From: an uncultured Clostridia bacterium
GTDB taxonomy: Bacteria > Bacillota > Clostridia > UBA1381 > UBA9506
DNA length: 46,753 bases
Assembly (NCBI GenBank): GCA_944393605.1
Contig: CALYAO010000009.1
Location: 1-46,753 of the forward strand
Reading direction: 5' to 3'
In this document: in pieces, positions 30,720 to 42,248 of the stretch
Layout: each line of letters begins with the position of its first letter
Position numbering within the stretch: the stretch's first letter is position 1
Translations under genes and position numbers: made by a program
Notes under the pieces: model-generated
The model's input: only the letters and a program-made list of their open reading frames with translations
Database searches by the model: none
Told to the model about the DNA's origin: nothing

Positions 30720-31831
30720 ATGTTCTACAATAGCAAAAAATTGATTGATGAAAAAGTTTTACAACAGTATTTTTTCGAGAAATTCATGTTGGCAGATGCG
30801 AAAGAGCTGAAAACGTTGTTGCCTGCAAAATACCATGCCCTGTATCCTGATATACAGAGTAGAAAGGGGTTGCAGCCTGAGGTCACGTTGGGGCGGTCAA
30901 CGAACGAGAAAATACATAAAACTGATTTCGTATTATATCCAACAGCAGCCACTTCAAAGAAATTAAATATAGAAATTAAGTGGAAAAAGGATGACTTTGA
31001 AACATGGCGCTATCCTTACTATGATGGGACATATGGCTATGGCTTTGTCGTATGTTTGGGATCGTCATGCAATCAAAACGATGATAAAATATCTGGAACA
31101 GATATTCTGTCGTTTATTTAGACAGCCATGATTTTGAGAAATGGTTTACCTTGAATGCACAAACTATCATTTCGCAAGCGTTATCGAATAAACTGGGCGT
31201 TCCGCCCAGCCGATTAACCGGACGCAAATATTGGGTAGTCTCTGTCAGCAACGAAGCTTTAGACCATTATGTGAATTTTGGACGAAAAAAATTTATATGG
31301 GCGTTTCGAAATAATGTCAGCCCTTGCAATATTATGAATATCCTCGAGGGAGACTATATTATATTTTTCAATTTGAGTTACTGTCATCCGGGAAGAATGC
31401 TTGCGCCCGATTATGCGAATAAAAATGATATCATACCGACAAGACGCGGCGGACAAGTGAAGTCTGGAGATAACAGATGGGCAATCGGTTTGGCCGATGT
31501 TTATCAAGTGAAACAGGGTTACCATTTGAATTTCGGAAATCGTGATTTATACACTGGATTCGAAATGGAAAATTGGGATAGAACCCCGGATACCAAAGAT
31601 TACACACAATATATTACCTTGTACAACAACTCAAATAATGAGGATCGTTTTTAATATCGATGGCCAGAAAAGACGAATAAAGTTTTACCACGTGAATTGT
31701 TCCCAAATACAAATGTTAATTTAAAGGAATTGGTTATAGCATTTAGCCATTCTTTGAATCACAAAGGGGATGCGAAAGAAATAAGTTTTTCTGCTTTCCA
31801 GGCATTTATGCAGCTTTTACATTCATTATAA
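30720..31831 (+). pseudogene. Decayed PD-(D/E)XK nuclease, probable restriction endonuclease remnant
   Basis: Three reading-frame pieces make one protein. The first (MFYNSKKLIDEKVLQQYFFEKF...TDFVLYP...KLNIEIKWKKDDFETWRYPYY) has a D...ExK nuclease core. Near 31.11 kb a frameshift moves the frame, which continues YLDSHDFEKWFTLNAQTIIS...GRKYWVVSVS...FIWAFRNN. A TAA at 31652 interrupts it, and the same frame resumes WPEKTNKVLPRELFPNTN...FQAFMQLLHSL to a final TAA. AT-rich compared with the flanking genes, a sign of transfer. The gene ended as an inactive copy. Family not identified beyond the nuclease motif. Confidence 0.65.
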
Positions 31832-32064
31832 TAATGGGTGATCCTATTTTATTCTCACCTCAAATGGGTAATTCTCATATTAAATTGGTTGCCTTGTGGC
31901 ATTGATGATGGGGATAAAATATCGGCGGCGAGAGACTGGTTGTTTGCACAATCAAAATGAACCACAATCAGCTGCCGCACGTTGTCTGGTTTGGTTGATA
32001 ACCTGAGTGCCAAAGCACTTACCTCGATATCGGCAATACGTTATCATCCCATTTGTTGTGTCCT
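31832..32064 (+). other. Intergenic stretch, no gene seen
   Basis: About 230 bp between the nuclease remnant and a terminator with no convincing reading frame or RNA gene. It includes AAAGCACTTACC (32012-32023), identical to the left arm of the HicAB terminator but without its partner. Confidence 0.5.
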
Positions 32065-32097
32065 AACCCGCTCAGTGTCTGACTGAGCGGGTTTTCT
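32065..32097 (+). terminator. Strong intrinsic terminator before the host region
   Basis: AACCCGCTCAGT-gtctg-ACTGAGCGGGTT followed by TTCTTTT, 12 perfect pairs. Between it and the recJ promoter is about 250 bp without a supported gene. Confidence 0.9.
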
Positions 32098-32344
32098 TTT
32101 GCCTTGTAGTTGTTTTGGTTTCTTCGTTATAGCAGTCCAATGTGGCCGGCTTTTTGTATGACCGGTTCACTGAATGATAATCGCGGCATTTTCGGTTATG
32201 ATGGCAGAAACATGCATGCATGGCAATGGAGGCATGCAAATGGGGTTGGTGTAGAGACCGGGGTGCTGTCCGCTTGGGATAGCCGTTCTAAAATAGCACA
32301 TGATCTTCCTGCCATTTTTTTGGAGGAAAGCGCCGCATTTCTGC

Positions 32345-32373
32345 TTGCGTATGCCCTCCCATTGTAGTATAAT
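32345..32373 (+). promoter_or_regulatory. Promoter of recJ
   Basis: TTGCGT, 17-bp spacer, TATAAT. The leader to the chosen recJ start is about 110 nt. Confidence 0.65.
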
Positions 32374-32489
32374 GAAATCAAATAAGATGATAGGATAGTA
32401 TGGGTAAATGTAGACCATCGGCCTATGCTGTCATGCCTGCGGCACGGAGCGTTTCGTGTGATTCGGCGGGCGAAAGGCGGTACACGCAC

Positions 32490-34199
32490 ATGCAGCAAAA
32501 AAAATGGAAGATTCTAGGAAGACAGCAACGCCCCGACGACATACAGCGGCTGGCGACGGAATACGCGATCCCGCCGGTGATTGCCGCGATTCTCTTAAAC
32601 CGTCAAGTCAAGGATGTTTCGATGTTTTTGTCCCCCGACCTTTCTTTGCTCCATGACCCAGCCTTGATGAAGGGGATGGGGGAGGCCGTTTCGCGGATTT
32701 TGGAGGCCATCCAGCGTGGGGAGCGCATTACGGTGTATGGCGACTACGATGTGGATGGTATTACGTCTACTGCGTGCGTGGTGCGGTTTTTGCGGGAACA
32801 TCAGGCCAACGTGACCTATTATATCCCCGACCGCATGGGGGAAGGATATGGCGTCAACACTGGCGCCATCGCGCGTATGGCGGAGGAAGGGTGTACGCTG
32901 CTGCTCACGGTGGACTGCGGCATCACCGCGGTGGAGGAGGTGGCATATGCGAAAACCCTCGGCATGGATGTCATCATCACCGATCACCACGAGTGCAAGG
33001 AGCAGCTGCCTGACGCGTATAGTATCGTGAACCCCAAACAGCCGGGATGCCCTTATCCGTTCAAAAAGCTGGCGGGGGTGGGCGTGGCCTTCAAGCTGCT
33101 GCAGGCCATCACGCAGCGGCTGCGGTATCATATGACCGAATTCATTGAGGCATACATGGATCTAGTCGCCATCGGGACGGTGGCGGACGTGATGCCCATT
33201 TTGGATGAAAACCGTATCATTGTGAAAAAGGGGCTGGAATTGCTGCCCTATACCCAAAACCGGGGCCTGCGGGCGGTGATGGCCTATGCGGGGCTGGCGG
33301 ACCGTGCCGTCAACACGGGCACCATCAGCTTCATGATCGCGCCCCGCATCAATGCGGCGGGCCGCATGGGGGATCCCAAGATGGCGGTGGAGATGCTGCT
33401 GGCGACGGATGACAAAACCGCGAACAAGTATGCGAACATCCTCAATGAAGCCAACAAGGAACGGCAGGGAACCGAGCAGATCATCTTTGAAGAGGCGCTT
33501 TCGCTCATCGCGTCTGACCCCGCCTATGCGACAGAATCGGTCCTGGTACTATCCCATCCCGGCTGGCACCATGGGATCATCGGCATTGTGGCATCCAAGC
33601 TCACTGAGCGGTATTACCGGCCCACCATTCTCATCAGTACGGAAGACGGCATGGGGAAGGGTTCAGGGCGCTCTATCCGGGGGCTGAATCTGTTTGAGGC
33701 GCTGTCCCACTGTGCAGATGACCTGGTCAAATTCGGCGGGCATGAGCTGGCAGCGGGGCTCACCCTGCGGGAGGAGGACATTCCCGCCTTCCGGCAGCAC
33801 ATCAATGCATATGCCGCAGGCGTGCTCACGCAGTCGGATTTTGTGCCCAGCTTAAACATTGACTGTGAGCTGCCCATTGCGTACATCAATCTGGGTACGG
33901 TGGAGCGGCTGTCCGTTTTAGAGCCCTTTGGCATGGGGAATCCCAACCCGGTGTTCTATCTGCGGGGGCTGCGTATTGCCAACCTGCGTGCGCTCAGTGA
34001 GGGCCGGCACCTAAAGCTTACGCTGTCGAGACAAGGATATCTGGTGGATGCCATTGGGTTTAATATGGGACAGTTTCTGCCCCAGCTGAAGCTTGGGGAT
34101 CTGATTGATATAGCATTTTCCTTGGATGTGAACCTGTTTCGCGGCGAGCGGCTGGTGCAGGTGCTGCTCAAGGATATCCGGTTTTCAGAGGTGAGATGA
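32490..34199 (+). CDS. recJ: Single-stranded-DNA-specific exonuclease RecJ (569 aa)
   Basis: The ATG at 32490 gives the usual RecJ beginning (QKKWKILGRQ) and follows GAAAGGCGG; an earlier in-frame ATG at 32400 would add 30 atypical residues. DHH-family motifs are clear: ITVYGDYDVDGITS, LLTVDCGI, VIITDHHE (DHH), and KFGGHELAAGL of the DHHA1 domain, then an OB-type C-terminus. It degrades 5'-ended ssDNA in recombination and mismatch repair. The rsh gene begins one base after its stop. Confidence 0.96.
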   Translation: MQQKKWKILGRQQRPDDIQRLATEYAIPPVIAAILLNRQVKDVSMFLSPDLSLLHDPALMKGMGEAVSRILEAIQRGERITVYGDYDVDGITSTACVVRFLREHQANVTYYIPDRMGEGYGVNTGAIARMAEEGCTLLLTVDCGITAVEEVAYAKTLGMDVIITDHHECKEQLPDAYSIVNPKQPGCPYPFKKLAGVGVAFKLLQAITQRLRYHMTEFIEAYMDLVAIGTVADVMPILDENRIIVKKGLELLPYTQNRGLRAVMAYAGLADRAVNTGTISFMIAPRINAAGRMGDPKMAVEMLLATDDKTANKYANILNEANKERQGTEQIIFEEALSLIASDPAYATESVLVLSHPGWHHGIIGIVASKLTERYYRPTILISTEDGMGKGSGRSIRGLNLFEALSHCADDLVKFGGHELAAGLTLREEDIPAFRQHINAYAAGVLTQSDFVPSLNIDCELPIAYINLGTVERLSVLEPFGMGNPNPVFYLRGLRIANLRALSEGRHLKLTLSRQGYLVDAIGFNMGQFLPQLKLGDLIDIAFSLDVNLFRGERLVQVLLKDIRFSEVR

Positions 34200-34200
34200 G

Positions 34201-36405
<2,205 letters not shown>

Positions 36406-36458
36406 AGGCTGTTTCCTTTGCACGAATGTGCCTGCAACATGCGAACAAAAGACCCTGT

Positions 36459-36482
36459 GCCCCTCTGGCATGGGGCCTTTTT
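36459..36482 (+). terminator. Terminator after rsh
   Basis: GCCCC-tctggcat-GGGGC followed by CTTTTTGG. Confidence 0.7.
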
Positions 36483-36503
36483 GGTATGGGGCATTTGCAG
36501 CGG

Positions 36504-36532
36504 TTGACAATCGGGCGGGCGGGTGGTATACT
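36504..36532 (+). promoter_or_regulatory. Promoter of the acetyltransferase gene
   Basis: TTGACA, 17-bp GC-rich spacer, TATACT. About 60 nt upstream of the start codon. Confidence 0.88.
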
Positions 36533-36594
36533 GTTGGAAAGCATGACGGATGTGGCACATGTTTGTAGCATCCGGTTGGAGAGAAGGGAAGCAA

Positions 36595-37212
36595 ATGTCC
36601 GATACTGCGGTGACCATCCGGGTGGCAACCCAACGGGATGCCGAGGCCCTGCGGGCTATTTATGCACCGTACGTGCAGGAGACGGCGGTGACGTTTGAGT
36701 ATGACATTCCGTCTGTTGCCGAATTTGCCCGGCGTATTGGGGATACGCTGCAGCGGTATCCCTATTTGGCGGCAGAGTGTGCGGGAACGGTGGTGGGGTA
36801 TGCATATGCCGGCCCTTTTCAAAGTCGTCCGGCATATGATTGGTCGGTGGAAACCTCCATCTATGTCGGGCAGGGACATAGGCGGCAAGGGGTTGGCAGC
36901 AGTCTCTATGGTGCATTGGAGGCGGCCTTGCGGGCTCAGGGCATTTTAAACATCAATGCCTGTATTGCATGTGCGCGGGAGGCTGATCCCTTTTTACCGG
37001 CGGACAGCATCCCATTCCATGAACAAGCGGGCTTCCGACCCGTCGGCAGATTTCACAAATGTGGTTATAAATTTGAGCGGTGGTATGATATTCTGTGGAT
37101 GGAGAAGCACATTGGCCCCCATTCCGTTCCGCCTCAGTCCGTGCGGTGGGCCGATGCTGTTTGGAAAAATATGGGTTTTTATCAGAAAAAGAGGGAAAGT
37201 ATGCTCGATTGA
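36595..37212 (+). CDS. GNAT acetyltransferase, phosphinothricin acetyltransferase-like (205 aa)
   Basis: GAGAAGGGAAGCAA precedes the chosen ATG. TIRVATQRDAEALRAIYAPYVQETAVTFEYDIPS is typical of the PAT/bar-like branch of GNAT, and YVGQGHRRQGVGSSLYGALE is the acetyl-CoA motif (RxxGxG). The end (EQAGFRPVGRFHKCGYKFERWYDILWMEK) also matches. These enzymes acetylate small amines such as methionine sulfoximine or phosphinothricin; the true substrate is not shown by sequence. Confidence 0.88.
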   Translation: MSDTAVTIRVATQRDAEALRAIYAPYVQETAVTFEYDIPSVAEFARRIGDTLQRYPYLAAECAGTVVGYAYAGPFQSRPAYDWSVETSIYVGQGHRRQGVGSSLYGALEAALRAQGILNINACIACAREADPFLPADSIPFHEQAGFRPVGRFHKCGYKFERWYDILWMEKHIGPHSVPPQSVRWADAVWKNMGFYQKKRESMLD

Positions 37213-37291
37213 TAGGGTATGGCTTGTTGGATGTGGGAAACCAGACTGGAGCGTGACGCGCACCAGGTAGGCAGGGAGAAGGGAGCGGGAA

Positions 37292-38440
37292 ATGGGACGG
37301 ATTGTGATTGCGCCAGATTCGTTTAAGGGATCGCTGACAGCGGTACAGGCGGCGGATATCATGGCGGAGGCAGCTGCCGAGGTCTTTGGGGGTGAGATTC
37401 AAAAACTGCCCATGGCGGATGGCGGCGAAGGCACGGTGGAAGCCGTGGTGGCGGCGCTGGGCGGTACGTTTTGTGAGGTGCCGGTGCGCGGTCCGCTGGG
37501 GCGGCCCGTGACGGCGCGGTATGGCATCCTGCCGGATGGGACGGCGGTGATGGAGATGGCGGCGGCATCGGGGATTCTCTTGCTGGCGCAAAGGGAACTC
37601 AACCCGCTGCTAGCCTCGACATATGGGACGGGGGAGATGCTGGCGGCGGCGCTGAACCGGGGCTGCCGCCACATTATCCTAGGGATTGGCGGCAGTGCAA
37701 CCAACGACGGCGGCGCCGGCATGGCAGAGGCCTTGGGCGTCCGATTTGTGGATGCGGCGGGAAAGCCGCTTTCCATGTGCGGTGGGACGCTGGCGCAGGT
37801 GGCGGCGATTGACTGCACGGGGCTGCACCCCGCTTTGGCGGAAACAGTGGTGGAAGCGGCCTGTGATGTGACCAATCCGCTGTGCGGACCGCAGGGCGCG
37901 TCTTATGTGTTTGGCCCCCAAAAAGGAGCAGATGAGGAGACGGCGGCCGATTTGGACCGTGCACTCGCACACTATGCGGCGCTGGTGGAGCATGCCACGG
38001 GCACTGCGGTGCTATCCCTGCCGGGCGGCGGCGCGGCCGGCGGGCTGGGTGCGGGTCTGGTTGCATTTTGCGGCGCCAAGCTGCGCCCCGGATTTGATTT
38101 GATTGCTGAGGCCGTGGGGCTGGAGGCCCATATTCGGGATGCGGCGTTGGTGTTGACAGGAGAAGGATGTACCGATGCGCAGACTGCGTTCGGCAAGCTG
38201 CCAAGCGGCGTCGGCCGATTGGCAAAGCGGCATGGGCGGCCCTGCGTCGTGGTGAGCGGCGCGGTGCGGGGGGATGTGTCGTCCTTGTATGATACAGGGG
38301 TTACTGCGGTGTTTTCCTGCGTGACCGTGCCGCAGTCGCTGGAGGAGGCGCTGGCGCATGCAGCGCAAAACCTCCATCGTGCCACTCGGAATGTGGTGCG
38401 TCTGTATATGGGCGGATCGGGCTGCGATTTGAAACGTTAG
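37292..38440 (+). CDS. Glycerate kinase, GarK/GlxK family (382 aa)
   Basis: Family start IVIAPDSFKGSLTAVQAADIM, then LPMADGGEGTVEAVVAALGG, and IILGIGGSATNDGGAGMAEALGVRF, with a late FGKLPSGVGRLAKRHGRPCVVVSG. Converts D-glycerate to 2-phosphoglycerate (or 3-phosphoglycerate) with ATP, feeding lower glycolysis. Length normal. GCAGGGAGAAGGGAGCGGGAA precedes the ATG. The gene is probably co-transcribed with the acetyltransferase, since only about 80 bp separate them. Confidence 0.94.
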   Translation: MGRIVIAPDSFKGSLTAVQAADIMAEAAAEVFGGEIQKLPMADGGEGTVEAVVAALGGTFCEVPVRGPLGRPVTARYGILPDGTAVMEMAAASGILLLAQRELNPLLASTYGTGEMLAAALNRGCRHIILGIGGSATNDGGAGMAEALGVRFVDAAGKPLSMCGGTLAQVAAIDCTGLHPALAETVVEAACDVTNPLCGPQGASYVFGPQKGADEETAADLDRALAHYAALVEHATGTAVLSLPGGGAAGGLGAGLVAFCGAKLRPGFDLIAEAVGLEAHIRDAALVLTGEGCTDAQTAFGKLPSGVGRLAKRHGRPCVVVSGAVRGDVSSLYDTGVTAVFSCVTVPQSLEEALAHAAQNLHRATRNVVRLYMGGSGCDLKR

Positions 38441-38480
38441 TGGCCGATCGGGTGCGTTGGATACATGAAAAAAAGAGATC

Positions 38481-38512
38481 AAACTTGTGCCAAAATGGCA
38501 CAAGTTTTTTTG
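38481..38512 (+). terminator. Terminator after the glycerate kinase gene
   Basis: AAACTTGTGCC-aaaat-GGCACAAGTTT followed by a T run. Confidence 0.92.
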
Positions 38513-38519
38513 TATATCC

Positions 38520-38835
38520 ATGGGGAACTGTCATACCGTAAAATAAAAAAATACAAAGTTATGGTCATTTCTTTCAGTTGAGCTTGTCTAATTTTTATAG
38601 AAATCCGTTTGATTTTCTGTATGGTTTTCACAAAAAATATTTACCATAATCTGATAGCAATTCCAATATTTATGAAATCAAAATGGGTCTACAACCCCAC
38701 ATTTCATGCATTTTCATCACATTTCTATCTTTTTGATAGCTCATCAAAGTTTTTGTTGATTTACGGGAAAGTGAGCCCGGTGGTAAAATGTTAATATGAA
38801 ATTGGGGCATTTTGGTTTTTGAAACCGAAATACGT
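38520..38835 (+). other. AT-rich intergenic region before the surface-protein gene
   Basis: No gene. A possible promoter is TTTACG-18-TAAAAT ending near 38790, and GGTTT-tt-GAAACC forms a small hairpin close to the ribosome site. The low GC content against both neighbours suggests a promoter-dense or regulated region. Confidence 0.35.
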
Positions 38836-38851
38836 AAGGAGGAGTTGTGAC

Positions 38852-40783
38852 GTGAAAAAAGAGGGTTGGAAAAAAGATGGCTGCTGTTTGTTTGTCTCCC
38901 TGTCCCTGCTGGCATCCGTGGGACTCGTTGGGTCGGCAGAAGAACCCGAGCTGCCGCAGCCGCAAAATGAGATTTACATAGGTTCGGATTGTATGACCAC
39001 CAACAGTGAAAGTGTCAATGCGATCTATGCATTTGACAACAAGAAAGACACTGGAAAAAAATGGGAAATCAAGGCTGGCGAATGGGTGAAGATAGACTTT
39101 GGAATGCCTGTGAAAGTGGAAAGCTATATGCTGTGTTCAACACCAGCAGCCGCTGCGCAAGTGAATAACAACGAGGGCGTTATGAAAGCAACGTTGGAAG
39201 TGAGTGATACAGGTGGGGATGATGCTGCGGAATGGCAGGTAGTCGACACTGTGGATAATTCCAATCCGGAAAAGCCGAACGAAACACTCTGGAACACACT
39301 CGATAACATTGTGGTTGATACGCCGACAGCGGCCAGGTATTATCGCCTCACGTTTCCCCAGGTGGCGGCTTGGAATAAAACGACCATTTTGGAGATGAAG
39401 TTTTATTCCAGTGAGCAGTATGAAAACATCTTGTTGAATAAGCAGGTTGTATTCAATTCACGGCATCACAGAGAGTGGCAAACGGGCCTTTCAATGCCGG
39501 CTCAAATGATTGATGGTGATTTTAATACAATGTGGTCTGCAGAAGGCGATATTGAGCAGGTGGAAGGCCAAGTGGTAATACATGATGCGACCCATGAGAG
39601 CATCATTGATCTTGGGGCATTTTATAACATCAAACGATGGTTTATGGCAAATATTACCTGGGAAAATGTTGGTGGATCCGCAACGCAAGCATTTACGCTG
39701 TCTTATTTGAAACCGGATGGTACCTGGGAAGTGTTTGCAGAAAGAGAAGAGACGGATACCGCCTTAAATGGTTATGGTGGTGTGCCGACGGAAGAAGTGA
39801 ATGCGCGTTATATTCGACTGTATGTCTCAAAGCCAGGAACTGGTGCGGCGTTGAATATCCGTGAGCTGCAGATGTTTGGAACTAAGCTGCCTGATACACA
39901 GCAGGCCAATTTGGCGTCTGCGGCGGTTGTGTTCCCTATTGATAATACACTGGTATGGGATGCTGTGACGGGGAGTGTAGGCGTGGATTCAGGTACCATT
40001 GTGGCCGGCAGTACAGGGACAGCACTGAATTATACAACGGGACAAGGCGGAACGACCTGGAGTACGTTTCGTTTCGCTGTACCTGAGGCACTCAATCTTT
40101 CGGATGCACAGGCCATTGACTTTACAATGAGCGAAGACGCTACGGCAGATGCAAAGCCGCGTATCATGCAAGTGGCTTTGGAAGAGGTCAGTGGGGAGGT
40201 TACTGAAAAGTATTGTGTCGATCTGTATATCAAAGCAGGCAGTGGCAGTGAGATATTTTCCATTCCAATTGATGGCTTTGTTAAGGAAGCCAATACAGAG
40301 GGGGATGGGATATTGGACTTGTCCAAGGTAACCCATATTTCCCTCACTGCACGCGGCAATGACAACAGTGCTGGAACCGCTGGCAGTGTCACGTTTACAA
40401 ACATTACAATACATAAGAACAAATCGGTTGCAATGAATACGCCCGTGCGGCTGGAACAATCCAATGGGGATGATACCTGGACAGACATCACGGATACGGG
40501 TCTGGTTGCTGGGGATGTCCGCTTGACGGGTTCCATCAAAAACCTCGATGCGGAGCCAGCAACCTACACCATCTTTGCCGGGGTGTATGAGAAAGCGGCG
40601 ACGGGCAATGCTGTGCTCAAGAAGGTTGCAATGACACAAGTTGTGGATGCGGAATATGGCAAGGATGATGCCTTTACACTTTCGCTGACTGTGCCTGAGA
40701 ATCCTGAAAATTACCAAATTAAGGCATTTGTTTGGTATGACAATATGTTGCTTCCCATTACGGAGGGACATGTATTTGAATAA
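38852..40783 (+). CDS. Secreted discoidin (F5/8 type C)-domain surface protein (643 aa)
   Basis: GTG start seven nt after AAGGAGGAG. The N-terminus is a signal peptide (KKEGWKKDGCCLFVSLSLLA...GSA). Two F5/8C-like modules follow: residues about 30-190 (ESVNAIYAFDNKKDTGKKWE...VKIDFGMPVKVESYML...ARYYRLTFP) and 190-350 (AQMIDGDFNTMWSAEG...SIIDLGAFYNIKRW...ARYIRLYVSK). The rest is beta-sandwich sequence. No cell-wall anchor is visible. Probably binds glycans outside the cell, perhaps as part of a polysaccharide-use locus with the damaged gene downstream. Confidence 0.78.
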   Translation: MKKEGWKKDGCCLFVSLSLLASVGLVGSAEEPELPQPQNEIYIGSDCMTTNSESVNAIYAFDNKKDTGKKWEIKAGEWVKIDFGMPVKVESYMLCSTPAAAAQVNNNEGVMKATLEVSDTGGDDAAEWQVVDTVDNSNPEKPNETLWNTLDNIVVDTPTAARYYRLTFPQVAAWNKTTILEMKFYSSEQYENILLNKQVVFNSRHHREWQTGLSMPAQMIDGDFNTMWSAEGDIEQVEGQVVIHDATHESIIDLGAFYNIKRWFMANITWENVGGSATQAFTLSYLKPDGTWEVFAEREETDTALNGYGGVPTEEVNARYIRLYVSKPGTGAALNIRELQMFGTKLPDTQQANLASAAVVFPIDNTLVWDAVTGSVGVDSGTIVAGSTGTALNYTTGQGGTTWSTFRFAVPEALNLSDAQAIDFTMSEDATADAKPRIMQVALEEVSGEVTEKYCVDLYIKAGSGSEIFSIPIDGFVKEANTEGDGILDLSKVTHISLTARGNDNSAGTAGSVTFTNITIHKNKSVAMNTPVRLEQSNGDDTWTDITDTGLVAGDVRLTGSIKNLDAEPATYTIFAGVYEKAATGNAVLKKVAMTQVVDAEYGKDDAFTLSLTVPENPENYQIKAFVWYDNMLLPITEGHVFE

Positions 40784-40801
40784 AAGTAAAGAGGTAGACG
40801 C

Positions 40802-41970
40802 ATGAATCGAACAGCTCCATTTTACAAAGGATGTATTTGTTTCATAGTAACAGCAGCACTTTTGCTGACGATGTGTCCCATTTTGCCGGCGGCAGAGGGG
40901 AACACGCTGGCAGATGTTCAGGATATTGCCTTCCAGCTTGCGACGGCGGAAGGGAACAGCGATATTACATATGTAGGGTTTCGGCAGGGTACGGTGAGCG
41001 TGAGTGGAACGCTGCAGAACCTGCAGGCGTCCACTGCTTCCTATACTGCATACCTCGCTTTATACGAGGCGGACGAAGAGACGGGGGAGGAAGTCCTGTC
41101 GCAGCTCAGCGTTCAAGCCATGGAGGATGTTGCGGTAGGCGGGACTGCGCAGCTGTCTGCACAGGTCACGGTGCCCGAGGACTATCTGAATTGTATCATC
41201 CGCCTGTATGTATGGACTTCTCCCGGCATGGAACCCGTTTTGAGCCCGTCAAGAGTCTTGCGGCCTGACCCTGTGTACTGGCCTGAGACGGAAGAGGTTA
41301 ACGACGAGTTTGACGCGCTTCGTGTACGATGGAAGAATTATCTCATCGGCGGCCGGGAGTACTACGACGTCAATGATCCTGACATCAAAGCAAAGATCAC
41401 CGAGATGGACGCCGAAGTGCGGAAATTGATGAACGATATGCAAACAGGTGCCGATCGGACCAATCTGTGGACGAGGATGGCCAGATCGGCTATAAGCTGC
41501 ATGGTCTTGCCAATGGCGTGTTCAGTGAATACTTGGCCGAGAAAGAAGCGCTGACGCTGACAACCGCTGGTGGACGGATGCCGCAGCGCGGAGACGTTCT
41601 GCGTATCTCCACTGATAAGAACAACAAGATTTCCAGCATTACGTTGGATCTGGATATCACCAAGCTGGATACATCGCAAAGCGGATACAATGGCACTTTT
41701 ATGACGAGTTTCTATGAATTTATGGGGCCGGTTGTAGGCAAAGGAAACGGGTATTTTGTTGTCAAAGGCCGCCATAGCAGTGCGACGGGAGATATATATC
41801 TGACGCCGTCTGCTGCTGGGAACTTCTATGTGTATGACAGCACGCGTGACCGCATTACAAATGGCTCGGTGGATGACCTCATCTGCGGTGATTCGGTTGC
41901 AGAGGGCGCGAGCTACGTGCTGGTACGAATGAGTTATGAAACGTGTAGAGACGTTGTCATCTTTAAATAA
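40802..41970 (+). pseudogene. Deletion-fused surface protein pseudogene (polysaccharide lyase 8-like start joined out of frame to a surface-protein end)
   Basis: The first part has a signal peptide (FIVTAALLLTMCPILPAAEG) and a domain like the end of the upstream protein. It then enters EEVNDEFDALRVRWKNYLIGGREYYDVNDPDIKAKITEMDAEVRKLMNDMQTGADRTNLW, the typical beginning of PL8 polysaccharide lyases. Directly after NLW (about 41469) the frame changes, leaving 28 junk residues and a stop, while the -1 frame carries a different C-terminal module (DEDGQIGYKLHGLANGVFSE..., RGDVLRISTDKNNKISSITLDL). The catalytic lyase body is missing. Confidence 0.7.
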
Positions 41971-41982
41971 TGGCTGACACAA

Positions 41983-42018
41983 AAACACCATATCCCAAAC
42001 GGGATATGGTGTTTTTTT
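41983..42018. terminator. Bidirectional terminator between converging genes
   Basis: AAACACCATATCCC-aaac-GGGATATGGTGTTT, 14 perfect pairs, with a T run on the plus side and an A run on the left that serves the minus strand. Confidence 0.92.
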
Positions 42019-42061
42019 ACCCAAAAAATGTGAAAAAGAGCAGGCTGCAGCCTGCCCTTTT

Positions 42062-42238
42062 TTAGGTATTTGGTTTATCCAACCCCAGCAGCACATCTTC
42101 CACTTGAATCACACGGTATTCCGCATCGGAATCAATGCATTTGCCGCAGTTGTTGCATTTTTTGGTCTTATCCAGGTCACATACCTCACAGTCGCCGCAC
42201 CAAGTACAAATTCGGTCTTCCAATATGCATCGTTTCAT
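42062..42238 (-). CDS. Small Cys-rich metal-binding protein (58 aa)
   Basis: ICTWCGDCEVCDLDKTKKC followed by NNCGKC gives seven clustered cysteines, compatible with an iron-sulfur or double zinc site. AAGGAGTCGCTT precedes the ATG. It follows the ABC ATPase gene by ten bases, so it is the last gene of that operon. Orthologues of this kind are seen in Clostridia, but their function is not known to me. Confidence 0.7.
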   Translation of the reverse strand: MKRCILEDRICTWCGDCEVCDLDKTKKCNNCGKCIDSDAEYRVIQVEDVLLGLDKPNT

Positions 42239-42248
42239 AAGCGACTCC

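Noticed and set aside
32110-32367. 85-codon open frame upstream of recJ
   Set aside because: No ribosome site, unnatural composition, and its end coincides with the recJ promoter.
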